This document shows, one piece after another, positions 7,849-17,305 of a stretch of 64,000 bases of DNA (its first letter is position 1; the number at the start of each line of letters is the position of its first letter). A model generated the notes under the pieces. It was given only the letters and a program-made list of their open reading frames with translations, had not been told where the DNA came from and did no database searches. Origin of the DNA: Corynebacterium halotolerans (lineage in GTDB: Bacteria > Actinomycetota > Actinomycetes > Mycobacteriales > Mycobacteriaceae); contig NZ_JVMD01000024.1 in the NCBI RefSeq assembly GCF_001056295.1, forward strand, positions 270,159 to 334,158. The letters run 5' to 3'. The translations under genes and the position numbers were made by a program.

Positions 7849-8942
7849 AGCTCGTGCACCATCTTCACGGTGCGCGTGATGGCGTCGGCATCGGTGTTCG
7901 GCGGCACGCCGTGGCCCAGGTTGAAGATGTGCCCGCGGGCGGTGCCGCGCTCGATGGCGCGGTCGGCCTCGCCGCAGATGCGCCGCACCTCCGCCTCGAT
8001 GGCCGCGTCGCCGGCGAAGAACATCGCCGGGTCCAGGTTGCCCTGCAGCACGCAGGCATGGTTCGCGCGGTCGCCCGCGGGATCGGCGTCGGCGAGGGCG
8101 CCGGAGATGCGCTGCGCGGCCGCGTCGAGCGGAACGCGCCAATCGACGCCCACGACCTCGGACCCGGCCTCGGCCATGGCGCCCAGCAGCTCGCCGGTGC
8201 CCACGCCGAAGTGGATGCGCGGGATGCCGGCGTCGGCGACCTCGTCGAAGATCGCCCGCGAGTGCGGCAGCACGTGGCGACGGTAATCGCGCTCGGTGAG
8301 GAACCCGGCCCACGAGTCGAACAGCTGCAGCGCGTCGATGCCCGCGTCGATCTGGGCGCGCAGGAAACCGGTGACGATCGGCGTGATGCGGCGCATCAGC
8401 TTGTCCCACAGCTCCGGCTCGGAATGCATGAGCGCCTTGGTGCGCTCGTGGTTGCGCGACGGGCCGCCCTCCACGAGGTAGGACGCGAGCGTGAACGGCG
8501 CGCCGGCGAAGCCGATGAGCGCCTGGCGATCGGTGAGCTCGTCGAGGATGAGCCCGATGCCCTCCGTCACCGGCCGCAGCGTGTCGGGGTCCAGCTCCGG
8601 CAGGCGGTCGATGTCCGAGGCGGTGCGGATCGGCTCGGCGACGACCGGGCCGCGCCCGGCGACGATGTCCAGGTCCACGCCCGCGGCCTTCACGGGAACG
8701 ACGATGTCGGAGAACAGGATCGCCGCGTCGACGTCGTGGCGGCGCACCGGTTGCATGGTGATCTCCGCCAGCAGCTCCGGATTGAAGCAGGACTCCAGCA
8801 TCCCGACGTCCTTGCGGATCTCGCGGTACTCGGGCAGGGAACGTCCGGCCTGGCGCATGAACCACACCGGCCGACGGGACGGGGTGCGCCCGGCGGCGGC
8901 CTCCAGCAACGGGGCGTCGGACAACATACGGCGATTAGACAT
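7845..8942 (-). CDS. hemE: Uroporphyrinogen decarboxylase HemE
   Basis: 365 residues. It removes four acetate carboxyls from uroporphyrinogen III to give coproporphyrinogen III, in the cytoplasm. The N-terminal signature PVWFMRQAGRSLPEYRE carries the catalytic Arg pair, ILFSDIVVP is conserved, and GFAGAPFTLASYLVEGG matches the second family signature; the C-terminal HIFNLGHGVPPNTDAD is also typical. ATG 8942 (MSNRRMLSDAPLL) is preferred over more upstream in-frame starts, which would run into the divergent DUF3000 gene. First gene of hemE-hemY. Confidence 0.96.
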   Translation of the reverse strand: MSNRRMLSDAPLLEAAAGRTPSRRPVWFMRQAGRSLPEYREIRKDVGMLESCFNPELLAEITMQPVRRHDVDAAILFSDIVVPVKAAGVDLDIVAGRGPVVAEPIRTASDIDRLPELDPDTLRPVTEGIGLILDELTDRQALIGFAGAPFTLASYLVEGGPSRNHERTKALMHSEPELWDKLMRRITPIVTGFLRAQIDAGIDALQLFDSWAGFLTERDYRRHVLPHSRAIFDEVADAGIPRIHFGVGTGELLGAMAEAGSEVVGVDWRVPLDAAAQRISGALADADPAGDRANHACVLQGNLDPAMFFAGDAAIEAEVRRICGEADRAIERGTARGHIFNLGHGVPPNTDADAITRTVKMVHEL

Positions 8943-9025
8943 GCCACCATCATGCCCCATCCGGCATCGGCGACACCGCCGCCCCCTTCGCGGCGCGCCT
9001 CCACTGCGCGCGCGTTGGACCGCAT

Positions 9026-9031
9026 TAGATT
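9026..9031 (+). promoter_or_regulatory. -10 element (TAGATT) for the DUF3000 gene
   Basis: TANNNT hexamer ending 8 bases before GTG 9040, with no Shine-Dalgarno sequence between; suggests a leaderless message. Confidence 0.5.
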
Positions 9032-9039
9032 CAAGCACC

Positions 9040-9618
9040 GTGACCGCCACCGAATCCGCACCGCAGCCTTTCCGCGACGCCGTCGAGTCGATGCATGCGG
9101 CGCACGTGCGCGCCGAGATTTCGCTGGGCGACATCAGGCCCCCGAAGAAGCTGGCGCCGTTCAGCCACGCGGTCGGCCTGGAGGTGCTCCACCCGGAAAC
9201 CGAGCTCGTCCCCGAGACGTCGGAAGGCGACGCCTTCGGCCGCCTGATCCTCCTCCACGACCCCCGCGCGGAAGAATCGTGGTCCGGGTCGATGCGATTG
9301 GTCGCCTACATCCAGGCCGACATGGACGCCGACGTCGCCTCCGACCCGCTGCTGCCCCAGGTGGCGTGGCAGTGGCTGACGGAGGGATTCGAGGACTGCG
9401 GCGCCGGCTTCAGCAACCTGGGCGGCACCGTCACCACCACGAATTCTGTTCGGTACGGCGAAATCGGCGGCCCGCCCGAGGCTTTCCAGCTGGAGATGCG
9501 CGCCTCGTGGACCGCCTCCGACCTCGATCTGTCGCCGCACGTCGAGGCGTTCTCCCGCGTGCTGGCCAACGTCGCCGGCCTCCCGCCGGAGGGCGTGTCC
9601 GAGCTTTCCCGCCAGTAG
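9040..9618 (+). CDS. DUF3000 family protein
   Basis: 192 residues, soluble, function unknown. It starts VTATESAPQPFRDAVESMHA and has the DUF3000 core (RPPKKLAPFSHAVGLEV, LILLHDPRAEESW, FRLVAYIQAD-like strand). It is the equivalent of Rv2680 beside hemE in mycobacteria and was carried along with the haem block. The family is restricted to actinobacteria. GTG 9040 follows a -10 hexamer by 8 bases. It converges on the siderophore ATPase gene and diverges from hemE. No catalytic motif is recognisable. Confidence 0.8.
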   Translation: MTATESAPQPFRDAVESMHAAHVRAEISLGDIRPPKKLAPFSHAVGLEVLHPETELVPETSEGDAFGRLILLHDPRAEESWSGSMRLVAYIQADMDADVASDPLLPQVAWQWLTEGFEDCGAGFSNLGGTVTTTNSVRYGEIGGPPEAFQLEMRASWTASDLDLSPHVEAFSRVLANVAGLPPEGVSELSRQ

Positions 9619-9676
9619 CTTCATCTCCGGCGGCGGGACGCGCGATGGCCCCGACCGCGAGCGGCGCCGTCCCGGC

Positions 9677-10428
<752 letters not shown>

Positions 10429-10432
<4 letters not shown>

Positions 10433-11535
10433 AGGCGCCCCTTTCGCAGAATGTGGATGAGGAAGAACGTGCCGCCGACGATCTCGATGATGATGCCGAC
10501 CGACCCTTCCGCGTAGAAGAAGTTCTTGAGCACGAAATACGAGCCGCACAGCACCGTGAAACCGGTCAGCCAGGCGATCGGGAACACGTGCCGGTGGTCG
10601 TACGTGTCGGCGAGCTGGTAGGCGATCATGGCCACCAGGAAGCCGAGGAACGTCATCGGGCCGACCATGGCGGTGGACACGGCCATGAGCATCGAGACCA
10701 TGACCAGGACGACGATGGTGTCCTTCTTGTGGTCGAGGCCCAGGTTCGCGGCGGTCTCGCGGCCGAGCCCGAGGACGTTGAGCTTCGTCGAGCACAGCCA
10801 CAGCACTCCCCCGGCGAAGGCGACAATCGGCAGGCTCACCAGCAGGTAGTCGGTGTCGGCGTTGGCGATCGACCCGATCAGCCGCGCGGTGAGCACGTCG
10901 AAGTCGCTGGGCGTCATCATGCGCTGCATCACCGTGGACAGCGCGCCCAGGCCGCCGCCGAGGATGATGCCGACCAGCAGCATGATCTGCAGATTGCCGA
11001 ATCGCCCGCCGAACAGCCAGCCGTAGAGGATCGCCGAGAACGCCACCATGATCGCGACCTGCCCCAGGAACTGCGGGGTTCCGGTGACCGCGACGACTCC
11101 GGCGGCGCCCAGGAAGAACACCGCCGCGGTCTGGATGACCGTGTAGAGGGACTCGAAGCCCATGATCGACGGGGTCAGGATCCGGTTGTGCGTCACCGTC
11201 TGGAACGCGATCGTGGCCGTGGCCTGGCAGAACGCGACGACGGCCATCACCGCCAGATTGCTGGCGCGCATCTCGGCGATGAGCAGGAAGCCCCGGGAGC
11301 CGAAGGGCATGGGGTTGTCCCACGCCAGGGTGGCCGTCGCAAAGCCCGCCGCGAGGACGAGCAGCACGGCGAAGATGACCCGGTACCGCCTGCGGGCGCG
11401 TGCGGTCGGCAACGGCGCGGTGCCCGGACGCTGCCCCGTCGGGTCCCCGGTGCGGCCGACGCCCGTCGCCCCGGACAGCTCGGCCAGTGCCCCGTCCGGA
11501 AGTCGGGGGGTGGTTCGGTCGATGGCGGTGCTCAT
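10429..11535 (-). CDS. Iron-siderophore ABC permease, FecCD family (second subunit)
   Basis: 368 residues with a long Ala/Pro/Arg-rich cytoplasmic N-tail (about 50 residues) and about nine membrane segments. FecCD hallmarks are FQTVTHNRILTPSIMGFESLY and GRETAANLGLDHKK, the coupling-helix region that meets the ATPase. It forms the membrane channel with the permease encoded at 11562. It overlaps the ATPase gene by 4 bp and lies 26 bp after the first permease gene. Confidence 0.92.
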
Positions 11536-11561
11536 GGTTCGCTCCTCTCGTCGCCGGCGAC

Positions 11562-12605
11562 TCAGGCGCGCCGGCGCCCGCGCAGCAGCAGGGTGATGAA
11601 GACGACGGCGCCGACGACCGCGAGGATGGTCGACACCGGGATCTCGAACGGGCGGATGATGATGCGGCTGATGATGTCGCAGACCGTCACCACGGAAATG
11701 CCGACCAGGCACACCCACGGCAGATTCGACCGGAGGTCGTCGCCGCGGAACATGGAGACGATGTTGGGCACGATCAACCCCAGGAAGGGAAGGTTGCCGA
11801 CGACCACGGTGACGATGCCCGTGGCGATGGCGATCAGCCCCGTGCCGATGAAGACGATGCGGCGGTAATTCAGCCCCACGTTGGTGGCGATCTCCTCGCC
11901 GAGGCCGGCCACCGTGAAGCGGTCGGCGACGAGGAAGACCAGGACGACGACCACCGCGACGAACCACAGGGGCTCGTACTGGCCCTTGAGCACCGACGTG
12001 AACGAGCCCGCGAACCAAATGCCCAGGCTCTGCAGCATGTTCGTGGACAGCGCGATGTAGCTGGAGATTGCGCCGACGACCGCGGCGAGCATCATGCCGA
12101 CGATGGGCACGATGACCGACGAACGCAGGGTCACCCGGCGCAGGAAGGCGAAGAAGACCATCGTGCCCAGGAAGGCGGCGACGACGGCGGCGGTCATCTT
12201 CACCAGGATCGACGACTCGGGGGCGACGATCATGACCAGCAGCAGGCCCAGCCCCGCCCACTCCGTGGTGCCGGTGGTGGTCGGCTCCACGAAGCGGTTC
12301 TGCGTGAGCAGCTGCATGACCAGCCCGCACATCGACATCGCCGCCCCGGCGAGGACCAGCGCGATGGTGCGCGGGACGCGGGTGATGCCGAACATCTCGG
12401 CGCCGTCGTCGGCGCCGAAGATGTCGTAGACGCCGATGAACAGCGACGACGCGACGAGCGCCGCCGTGATGGCCGCGCCGATGAGGAGCGGCCACGTGAA
12501 CAGGCGGCCCTTCGCGGCGGCGGGTGCGGCCGCGGGGTCGGCCCGGTCTTCTGCCGCGGGGTCGGCCGCCGGGGCGGCGTCGGTGCGTGTGCTGGGGGCT
12601 GTCAT
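11562..12605 (-). CDS. Iron-siderophore ABC permease, FecCD family (first subunit)
   Basis: 347 residues; an Ala/Asp/Pro-rich N-tail and about nine membrane helices. RVPRTIALVLAGAAMSMCGL and MQLLTQNRFVEPTTTGTTEW are the classical FecCD N-terminal signature. GEEIATNVGLNYRR is the ATPase coupling motif and FLGLIVPNIVSMFRGDDLR is the conserved late loop. It pairs with the permease at 10429. Separated from the binding-protein gene by a 90-bp gap made almost entirely of 9-bp repeats. Confidence 0.92.
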   Translation of the reverse strand: MTAPSTRTDAAPAADPAAEDRADPAAAPAAAKGRLFTWPLLIGAAITAALVASSLFIGVYDIFGADDGAEMFGITRVPRTIALVLAGAAMSMCGLVMQLLTQNRFVEPTTTGTTEWAGLGLLLVMIVAPESSILVKMTAAVVAAFLGTMVFFAFLRRVTLRSSVIVPIVGMMLAAVVGAISSYIALSTNMLQSLGIWFAGSFTSVLKGQYEPLWFVAVVVVLVFLVADRFTVAGLGEEIATNVGLNYRRIVFIGTGLIAIATGIVTVVVGNLPFLGLIVPNIVSMFRGDDLRSNLPWVCLVGISVVTVCDIISRIIIRPFEIPVSTILAVVGAVVFITLLLRGRRRA

Positions 12606-12620
12606 GCGCTCACGGTCTCT

Positions 12621-12692
12621 CGTGTTGCGGGTGCTGCGGGTGATCCTGGTGCTGCGGATGATCCGCGTGCTTCGGGTGCTCCGCGTGCCGCG
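12621..12692. repeat. Eight 9-bp tandem repeats between binding-protein and permease genes
   Basis: Eight back-to-back 9-mers of the form (G/C)(G/A)TG(C/A/T)TNCG, for example GGTGCTGCG at 12630 and 12648. They fill the gap between the permease start (12605) and the binding-protein stop (12696). Read on the transcribed strand, one frame would give a His/Pro-rich peptide, but there is no start or ribosome site for it. Confidence 0.75.
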
Positions 12693-12695
12693 GGG

Positions 12696-13694
12696 CTACT
12701 TCTTCTCCAGGGCGTCGGCCAGGGAGTTGAAGAACTCGGTGTAGGTCTGGATGCCCTCGTCCAGGTAGGTGAACTGGGGCATGTAGACGATGCGGTCGTT
12801 CTTGACGGCGTTGACGTTCTTCAGCGCGGCGGAACCTGCGATCAGCTCGTTGGCCGGGGTGTACGACTCGCCCTTGTTCGCGGCCACCGAGGCGTCGCGG
12901 TCCATGACCAGCATCAGATCCGGGTTGGAGTCGGCGATGGCCTCGACGGAGATGTCGTCGCCCTCGTGGTCGGTGGAGGCGTTGTCGACCTTCAGCGCCG
13001 GGGTCAGGCCCAGGATGCTGAAGGCCGGGCCGACGGAACGGCCGGAGCCGGGGGCGGCGTAGTTGATGTTGCCGCCGGAGGTGATGACGCCCATCACCTT
13101 GTCCTTCTTGTCGTAGGCGGCCTTCGCCCGCTCGATGGACTTGTCGAACTCGCCGATGAGCTTCTCGGCCTCGTCCTGCTTGCCGAACATCTCGCCGAGG
13201 GCGGTGGTCTGGCGGCGCAGCTCCTCGTCGAAGGGCTTGTCCTCGCGCGGGGTGAGGTCGACGATGGCGGCCTCCGGGGCCAGCTTCTTGAAGTCCTCGC
13301 CGTACTTGGCGAAGCGCTGGCCGTTGATGATGAGGTCCGGCTGGGCCGCGACGACCGCCTCGAGGTCCGGCTCGCGATGGGAACCCAGGTTCACGATGGA
13401 GTCGTCGGTCTTGTACCCGAGGGTCTTCGGCATGAGGTTGACCGGCGCGGCCGCCAGCTCGATGCCCCAGTCCTCCAGGGTGCGGAAAACGCGGTTGTCC
13501 GTGGCGACGACCTTTTCGGCGGGGACCTTCACGGTCTGCGTGCCGAAATTGTCCTCGATCTTCACGGTTGCGGTCGCGCCGTTGTCGCCGGCGGCATCGG
13601 TCTTGTCGGAGTCGCCGGAGCAGGCGACGAGGCCGAGGGTCAGGGCCGCGGCGGCGGCCACGGCCACAGTGCGGCGGCGGAGCGTGGTGATCAA
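12696..13694 (-). CDS. Iron-siderophore substrate-binding lipoprotein (FecB/FhuD type)
   Basis: 332 residues. The start is taken as TTG 13694 (LITTLRRRTVAVAAAAAL) because GAGGAG lies 7-8 bases upstream and it directly begins a signal peptide with lipobox LVAC (Cys22). The mature chain is a class III periplasmic-binding fold: VVATDNRVFRTLEDWGIEL, EPDLEAVVAAQPDLII, then a long linking helix and NPDLMLVMDRDASV. It captures the ferric siderophore outside the membrane and delivers it to the FecCD permeases downstream. First gene of the operon, about 110-150 bp behind two DtxR-like boxes, so iron-repressed expression is expected. Confidence 0.9.
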   Translation of the reverse strand: MITTLRRRTVAVAAAAALTLGLVACSGDSDKTDAAGDNGATATVKIEDNFGTQTVKVPAEKVVATDNRVFRTLEDWGIELAAAPVNLMPKTLGYKTDDSIVNLGSHREPDLEAVVAAQPDLIINGQRFAKYGEDFKKLAPEAAIVDLTPREDKPFDEELRRQTTALGEMFGKQDEAEKLIGEFDKSIERAKAAYDKKDKVMGVITSGGNINYAAPGSGRSVGPAFSILGLTPALKVDNASTDHEGDDISVEAIADSNPDLMLVMDRDASVAANKGESYTPANELIAGSAALKNVNAVKNDRIVYMPQFTYLDEGIQTYTEFFNSLADALEKK

Positions 13695-13806
13695 GAGGGT
13701 TTCTCCTCGTCGTCTCGGGCGGATGCGGCACCGGCCGCACGCGCCCCATCTCATCTGGGACATGCATTGCAGTGGCCCCGAGGGATGCATTGCTTCCCTC
13801 CGGGCC

Positions 13807-13825
13807 TTAGGCCACGCTAACACAT
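13807..13825 (+). promoter_or_regulatory. Putative DtxR box 1
   Basis: TTAGGCCACGCTAACACAT matches 13 of 19 positions of the DtxR consensus (TTAGGTTAGSCTAACCTAA). It lies 113 bp before the TTG start of the siderophore-binding lipoprotein. Confidence 0.6.
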
Positions 13826-13826
13826 G

Positions 13827-13845
13827 TTAGGTTTGGCCCACATAA
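13827..13845 (+). promoter_or_regulatory. Putative DtxR box 2
   Basis: TTAGGTTTGGCCCACATAA matches 15 of 19 positions of the DtxR consensus. It is offset by 20 bp (about two helical turns) from box 1, as expected if two DtxR dimer pairs bind side by side. The dtxR gene itself is at 36009. Confidence 0.7.
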
Positions 13846-13922
13846 ACGGGTATCACCGTTCGACTGCGACCAGCACCGACGTCCTTCCGCCCGCAAAAGC
13901 TCCGGCCCCGCGACCACGGGGA

Positions 13923-13928
13923 TAAGCT
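13923..13928 (+). promoter_or_regulatory. -10 element (TAAGCT) for the RNase D-like gene
   Basis: Hexamer ending 7 bases before ATG 13936 without a Shine-Dalgarno sequence; suggests a leaderless transcript. Confidence 0.5.
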
Positions 13929-13935
13929 CGATCCC

Positions 13936-15186
13936 ATGTGCGCAGCTTTGCTATCCCCCCGCGACGGAACGCCGGACGTTCTCGTGACGGCCGATGAAAT
14001 CGCGGATGCGGGGCGGCTTCTGGCCTCCGGCACCGGTCCGCTCGCCGTGGACACCGAACGTGCGTCGGCCTACCGGTACGACGACCGAGCCTTCCTGATC
14101 CAGCTGCGCCGCGAAGGCGCCGGCACCATCCTCATCGACCCCGAGACCGTCCCCGGTTCCATCGCCGAGTCCAGGTTGGCGGAGTTCCTCAACCCGCTGG
14201 ACTGGGTCGTCCACGCCGCCGTGTCGGACCTGCCCTGCCTGTCGGATCTCGGGCTGCACCCGCACACCCTCGTGGACACGGAAATCGCCGGCCGTCTGCT
14301 GGGCCTGCCGAAAGTCAACCTCGCCGCCATGACCGAGGAGCTGCTCGGCGTCACGCTGGCCAAGGGCCACGGCCGCGAGGACTGGTCGCTGCGCCCCCTG
14401 CCCGCGGAATGGCTCGACTACGCGGCATTGGACGTGGAACTGCTCGTGGAGCTTTCCGACGCATTGTCCGCCGCCCTCGCCGAACTCGACCGAATCGAAT
14501 GGCTGCGCCAGGAGTCGGAGGCCGTCCGTGCCGCGCACGCTCCCGGAAAGAACGCCGTGCCCGACGGGGAGAAGTGGCGCTCGATGAAAGGCGTCGGCAA
14601 GCTGAAGCGGCCCGAACAGCTCGTGGCCGGCCGCGAACTGTGGCTGGCCCGGGACCGGATGGCGCGGGAGCGCGACGTCTCCCCCGTCACCGTGCTTCCG
14701 CATGACGTGTTGGCGTCGATCGCCGAGAAGCTGCCGCGCACCGAAGCCGACCTGGCGGCGCTCAAGGGGTTCCCCCGCAGGCGCCGGGGCGCGTCGAAAC
14801 TGTGGATGCGCGAGCTCCGCTCCGCGCTGGAACTGCCCCGCGACTCGTGGCCCGCGCGCGAACGGAATTCGGGCTCCTCCCGTCCCCACCACCGCACCTG
14901 GGAAGACCGCGCCCCCGAGGCCGCGGCCGTGCTCGAGCGGCTCAAGGACGGTCACGAACTGCTCGCGGAGGACCTGGCCATCGCGCCGGAAACCCTCTTC
15001 CGCCCTTCGGACCTCCGCGACGTCGCGTGGACCATGTCCGGCGCGGGCGGCGGCGACGTACCCGCCACCGACGGCGAGGTCCGCGGCATGCTCGCCGGGA
15101 TGGGCGCGCGGCCGTGGCAGGTCGATCTGATGGCGGGCCTGGTCTCCGAGGCGGTGCTCCTGCCCCGCAGGCAGCCGCTCGGCTGA
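13936..15186 (+). CDS. rnd: RNase D-like 3'-5' exoribonuclease with HRDC domain
   Basis: 416 residues. The DEDDy exonuclease domain spans about residues 15-185: DTE (Asp39/Glu41), HAAVSDLPCL and DYAALDVELL hold the metal-binding acids and the Tyr. An HRDC nucleic-acid-binding domain follows (about 215-290; ARERDVSPVTVLPHDVL), then an actinobacterial C-terminal region. It trims 3' ends of structured RNAs. It corresponds to Rv2681, which likewise faces dxs. Here the siderophore operon separates it from the haem genes. ATG 13936 is supported by the -10 hexamer 7 bp upstream. Confidence 0.9.
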   Translation: MCAALLSPRDGTPDVLVTADEIADAGRLLASGTGPLAVDTERASAYRYDDRAFLIQLRREGAGTILIDPETVPGSIAESRLAEFLNPLDWVVHAAVSDLPCLSDLGLHPHTLVDTEIAGRLLGLPKVNLAAMTEELLGVTLAKGHGREDWSLRPLPAEWLDYAALDVELLVELSDALSAALAELDRIEWLRQESEAVRAAHAPGKNAVPDGEKWRSMKGVGKLKRPEQLVAGRELWLARDRMARERDVSPVTVLPHDVLASIAEKLPRTEADLAALKGFPRRRRGASKLWMRELRSALELPRDSWPARERNSGSSRPHHRTWEDRAPEAAAVLERLKDGHELLAEDLAIAPETLFRPSDLRDVAWTMSGAGGGDVPATDGEVRGMLAGMGARPWQVDLMAGLVSEAVLLPRRQPLG

Positions 15187-15215
15187 GGTCCCGCCGGAAC
15201 GAGGCCCGGTCGGGG
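15185..15215. repeat. 31-bp direct repeat, copy 1 (over the rnd stop codon)
   Basis: Same sequence as 15252-15282 with one mismatch (T/C). It starts within the TGA stop of the RNase D-like gene (GAGGTCCCGCCGGAACGAGG...). Confidence 0.85.
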
Positions 15216-15251
15216 TCGACCGCGCCCGCCCGTGCCCGCCCCTGCCCGACA

Positions 15252-15282
15252 GAGGTCCCGCCGGAACGAGGCCCGGCCGGGG
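15252..15282. repeat. 31-bp direct repeat, copy 2 (just past dxs 3' end)
   Basis: Second copy, 67 bp after the first, ending 10 bp from the dxs stop codon. Together the pair fills much of the rnd-dxs convergent gap. Confidence 0.85.
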
Positions 15283-15291
15283 CCGCGAGAA

Positions 15292-17181
15292 CTAGTCGCG
15301 GTTGATGTCCGCCCACCACTCCGACACGTCGCCGGCGATGGCGTCGGCGGTCAGGCCGAGCTCCTCCAGTATCTGGCCGCGCGAGGCGTGGTCCAGGAAC
15401 TTCTGGGGCACCGCGCACTGGCGCATGGGCACGTCGATGGCGGAGGCGCGGAGCACATCGCCGAGCAGCGAGCCGACGCCGCCGTGGACGACGCCGTCCT
15501 CGACGACGACGACCAGATCGTGGCGCTCGACCATGGCCACGACGTCGCCCGGAATCGGCGCGACCCAGCGGGGGTCCACCACGGTGACGTCGATGCCCTC
15601 GTCCTCCAGCGCGCGGGCGGCGCCGAGTGCCGCGCCGGCGAAGGCGCCGACGGACACGATGAGGACGTCCCCGCCGTCCTCGCGGGTGCGGTGCAGCACG
15701 TCGACGCCGTCGGCGGTGCGCTCGACAGCCTCGACGTCATCGACGACCTTGCCCTTGGGGAAGCGGACGACGGTCGGGCCGTCCTTGACGTCCAGAGCCT
15801 CCCGCAGTTCCTCCACCAGGCGGGCGCCGTCGCGCGGGGCGGCGACGCGGATGCCCGGGACGATCGACGTCAGCGCCATGTCCCACACGCCGTTGTGGCT
15901 GGCGCCATCGGAGCCCGTGATGCCGGCGCGGTCGAGCACGAGCGTGACCGGCAGCTTGAGCAGCGCGACGTCCATGAGCAGCTGGTCGAAGGCGCGGTTG
16001 AGGAACGTCGAGTAGACGGCCACGACGGGGTGCATGCCCGCCAGCGCCAGGCCCGAGGCCGACGCCACGGCGTGCTGCTCGGCGATGCCGACGTCGAAGA
16101 AGCGGTCGGGGTGCGCCTTGCCGAACTTCACCAGCCCGGTCGGGCCGGCCATCGCGGCGGTGATGGCGGCGACGTCCTCGCGCTCGCCGCCGATGGTGAC
16201 CAGCTCGTCCGCGAAAACCGAGGTCCAGTCGCGCACCGGGCTCGACTTGGGCTCGCCGGTGATCGGGTCGATGACGCCGGTGGCGTGCATCTGGTCGGCC
16301 TCGTTCTCCTCGGCGGGCGCGAAGCCGCGGCCCTTGTTCGTCTTGGCGTGGACGATGACGGGGCCGCCGAAGTCGCGGGCGTGGCGCAGGGCGTTCTCCA
16401 GCGAGCGGATGTTGTGGCCGTCGACGGGGCCCATGTACTTGATGCCGAGGTCGGAGAACATCTCGTGCGGCATGACCGTCGACTTCAGGCCCTCCTTCGC
16501 CCCGTAGACGATGCGGGCGACGAAATCCCCGGCCGGGCCCATCCGCTGCAGGCCGGACTTGCCCTGGCGCATGACCATGTCGTACGCGGGCTGCAGCGCG
16601 AGCGCCGCGAGGTTCTCGGCGAGGCCGCCGATGGTCGGCGAGTAGCTGCGGCCGTTGTCGTTGACCACGATGACCACGGACCGGTCCTTGCCGGCCGCGA
16701 TGTTGTTCAGCGCCTCCCAGCACATGCCGCCGGTCAGCGCGCCATCGCCGACGACGGCGACGACGTGGCGGTGGTGCTCGCCGCGGATGGAGAAGCCCTT
16801 GGCCAGGCCGTCGGCCGTGGACAGCGCGGCGGAGGCGTGCGACGACTCGGTCCAGTCGTGCGGGCTCTCGGCCCGGCACGGGTACCCGGACAGGCCGTCC
16901 TTCTGGCGCAGCGTGTCGAAGTCGCCGGTGCGGCCGGTGAGCATCTTGTGCACGTAGGCCTGGTGTCCGGTGTCGAAGATGATGGGGTCCGTCGGCGAAT
17001 CGAAGACGCGGTGCAGCGCCATGGTCAGTTCCACGACGCCGAGGTTGGGGCCCAGGTGCCCGCCGGTCGCGGACACCTTCTCCACGAGGAAGTCGCGGAT
17101 CTCCCCGGCCAGGTCATCGAGCTGCTCCGGGCGCAGCGCGCGCACGTCGGCGGGTGAGTTGATCGATTCGAGGAGAGCCAT
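15292..17181 (-). CDS. dxs: 1-deoxy-D-xylulose-5-phosphate synthase
   Basis: 629 residues. It condenses pyruvate and glyceraldehyde 3-phosphate to DXP, the first step of the MEP isoprenoid pathway; ThDP-dependent and cytoplasmic. The N-terminal ThDP motif includes [17 protein letters not shown] and the Mg-binding [10 protein letters not shown]. The transketolase central domain has [14 protein letters not shown] with the catalytic Glu, and [19 protein letters not shown] is the family signature. ATG 17181 ([12 protein letters not shown]) is chosen; upstream in-frame codons give an Arg/Gly-rich extension atypical of Dxs. Corresponds to Rv2682c in position and orientation. Confidence 0.97.
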   Translation of the reverse strand: MALLESINSPADVRALRPEQLDDLAGEIRDFLVEKVSATGGHLGPNLGVVELTMALHRVFDSPTDPIIFDTGHQAYVHKMLTGRTGDFDTLRQKDGLSGYPCRAESPHDWTESSHASAALSTADGLAKGFSIRGEHHRHVVAVVGDGALTGGMCWEALNNIAAGKDRSVVIVVNDNGRSYSPTIGGLAENLAALALQPAYDMVMRQGKSGLQRMGPAGDFVARIVYGAKEGLKSTVMPHEMFSDLGIKYMGPVDGHNIRSLENALRHARDFGGPVIVHAKTNKGRGFAPAEENEADQMHATGVIDPITGEPKSSPVRDWTSVFADELVTIGGEREDVAAITAAMAGPTGLVKFGKAHPDRFFDVGIAEQHAVASASGLALAGMHPVVAVYSTFLNRAFDQLLMDVALLKLPVTLVLDRAGITGSDGASHNGVWDMALTSIVPGIRVAAPRDGARLVEELREALDVKDGPTVVRFPKGKVVDDVEAVERTADGVDVLHRTREDGGDVLIVSVGAFAGAALGAARALEDEGIDVTVVDPRWVAPIPGDVVAMVERHDLVVVVEDGVVHGGVGSLLGDVLRASAIDVPMRQCAVPQKFLDHASRGQILEELGLTADAIAGDVSEWWADINRD

Positions 17182-17305
17182 GAACCGGTACCCGTTCCTT
17201 TCACGTCTCGGCGGCCCGGCGGAATGACCGGGTTGGTCTTTCAATGATACGGCCCGCGGGTAGGCCGGGTCACAATCGCACTGTTGGCGCGTCGTCCCGC
17301 GGCGG

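Noticed and set aside
12610..13767. Long minus-strand frame ending in a His/Pro-rich repeat peptide
   Set aside because: It is an Arg/Pro-rich shadow frame of the siderophore-binding lipoprotein; the repeat lies outside any supported gene.
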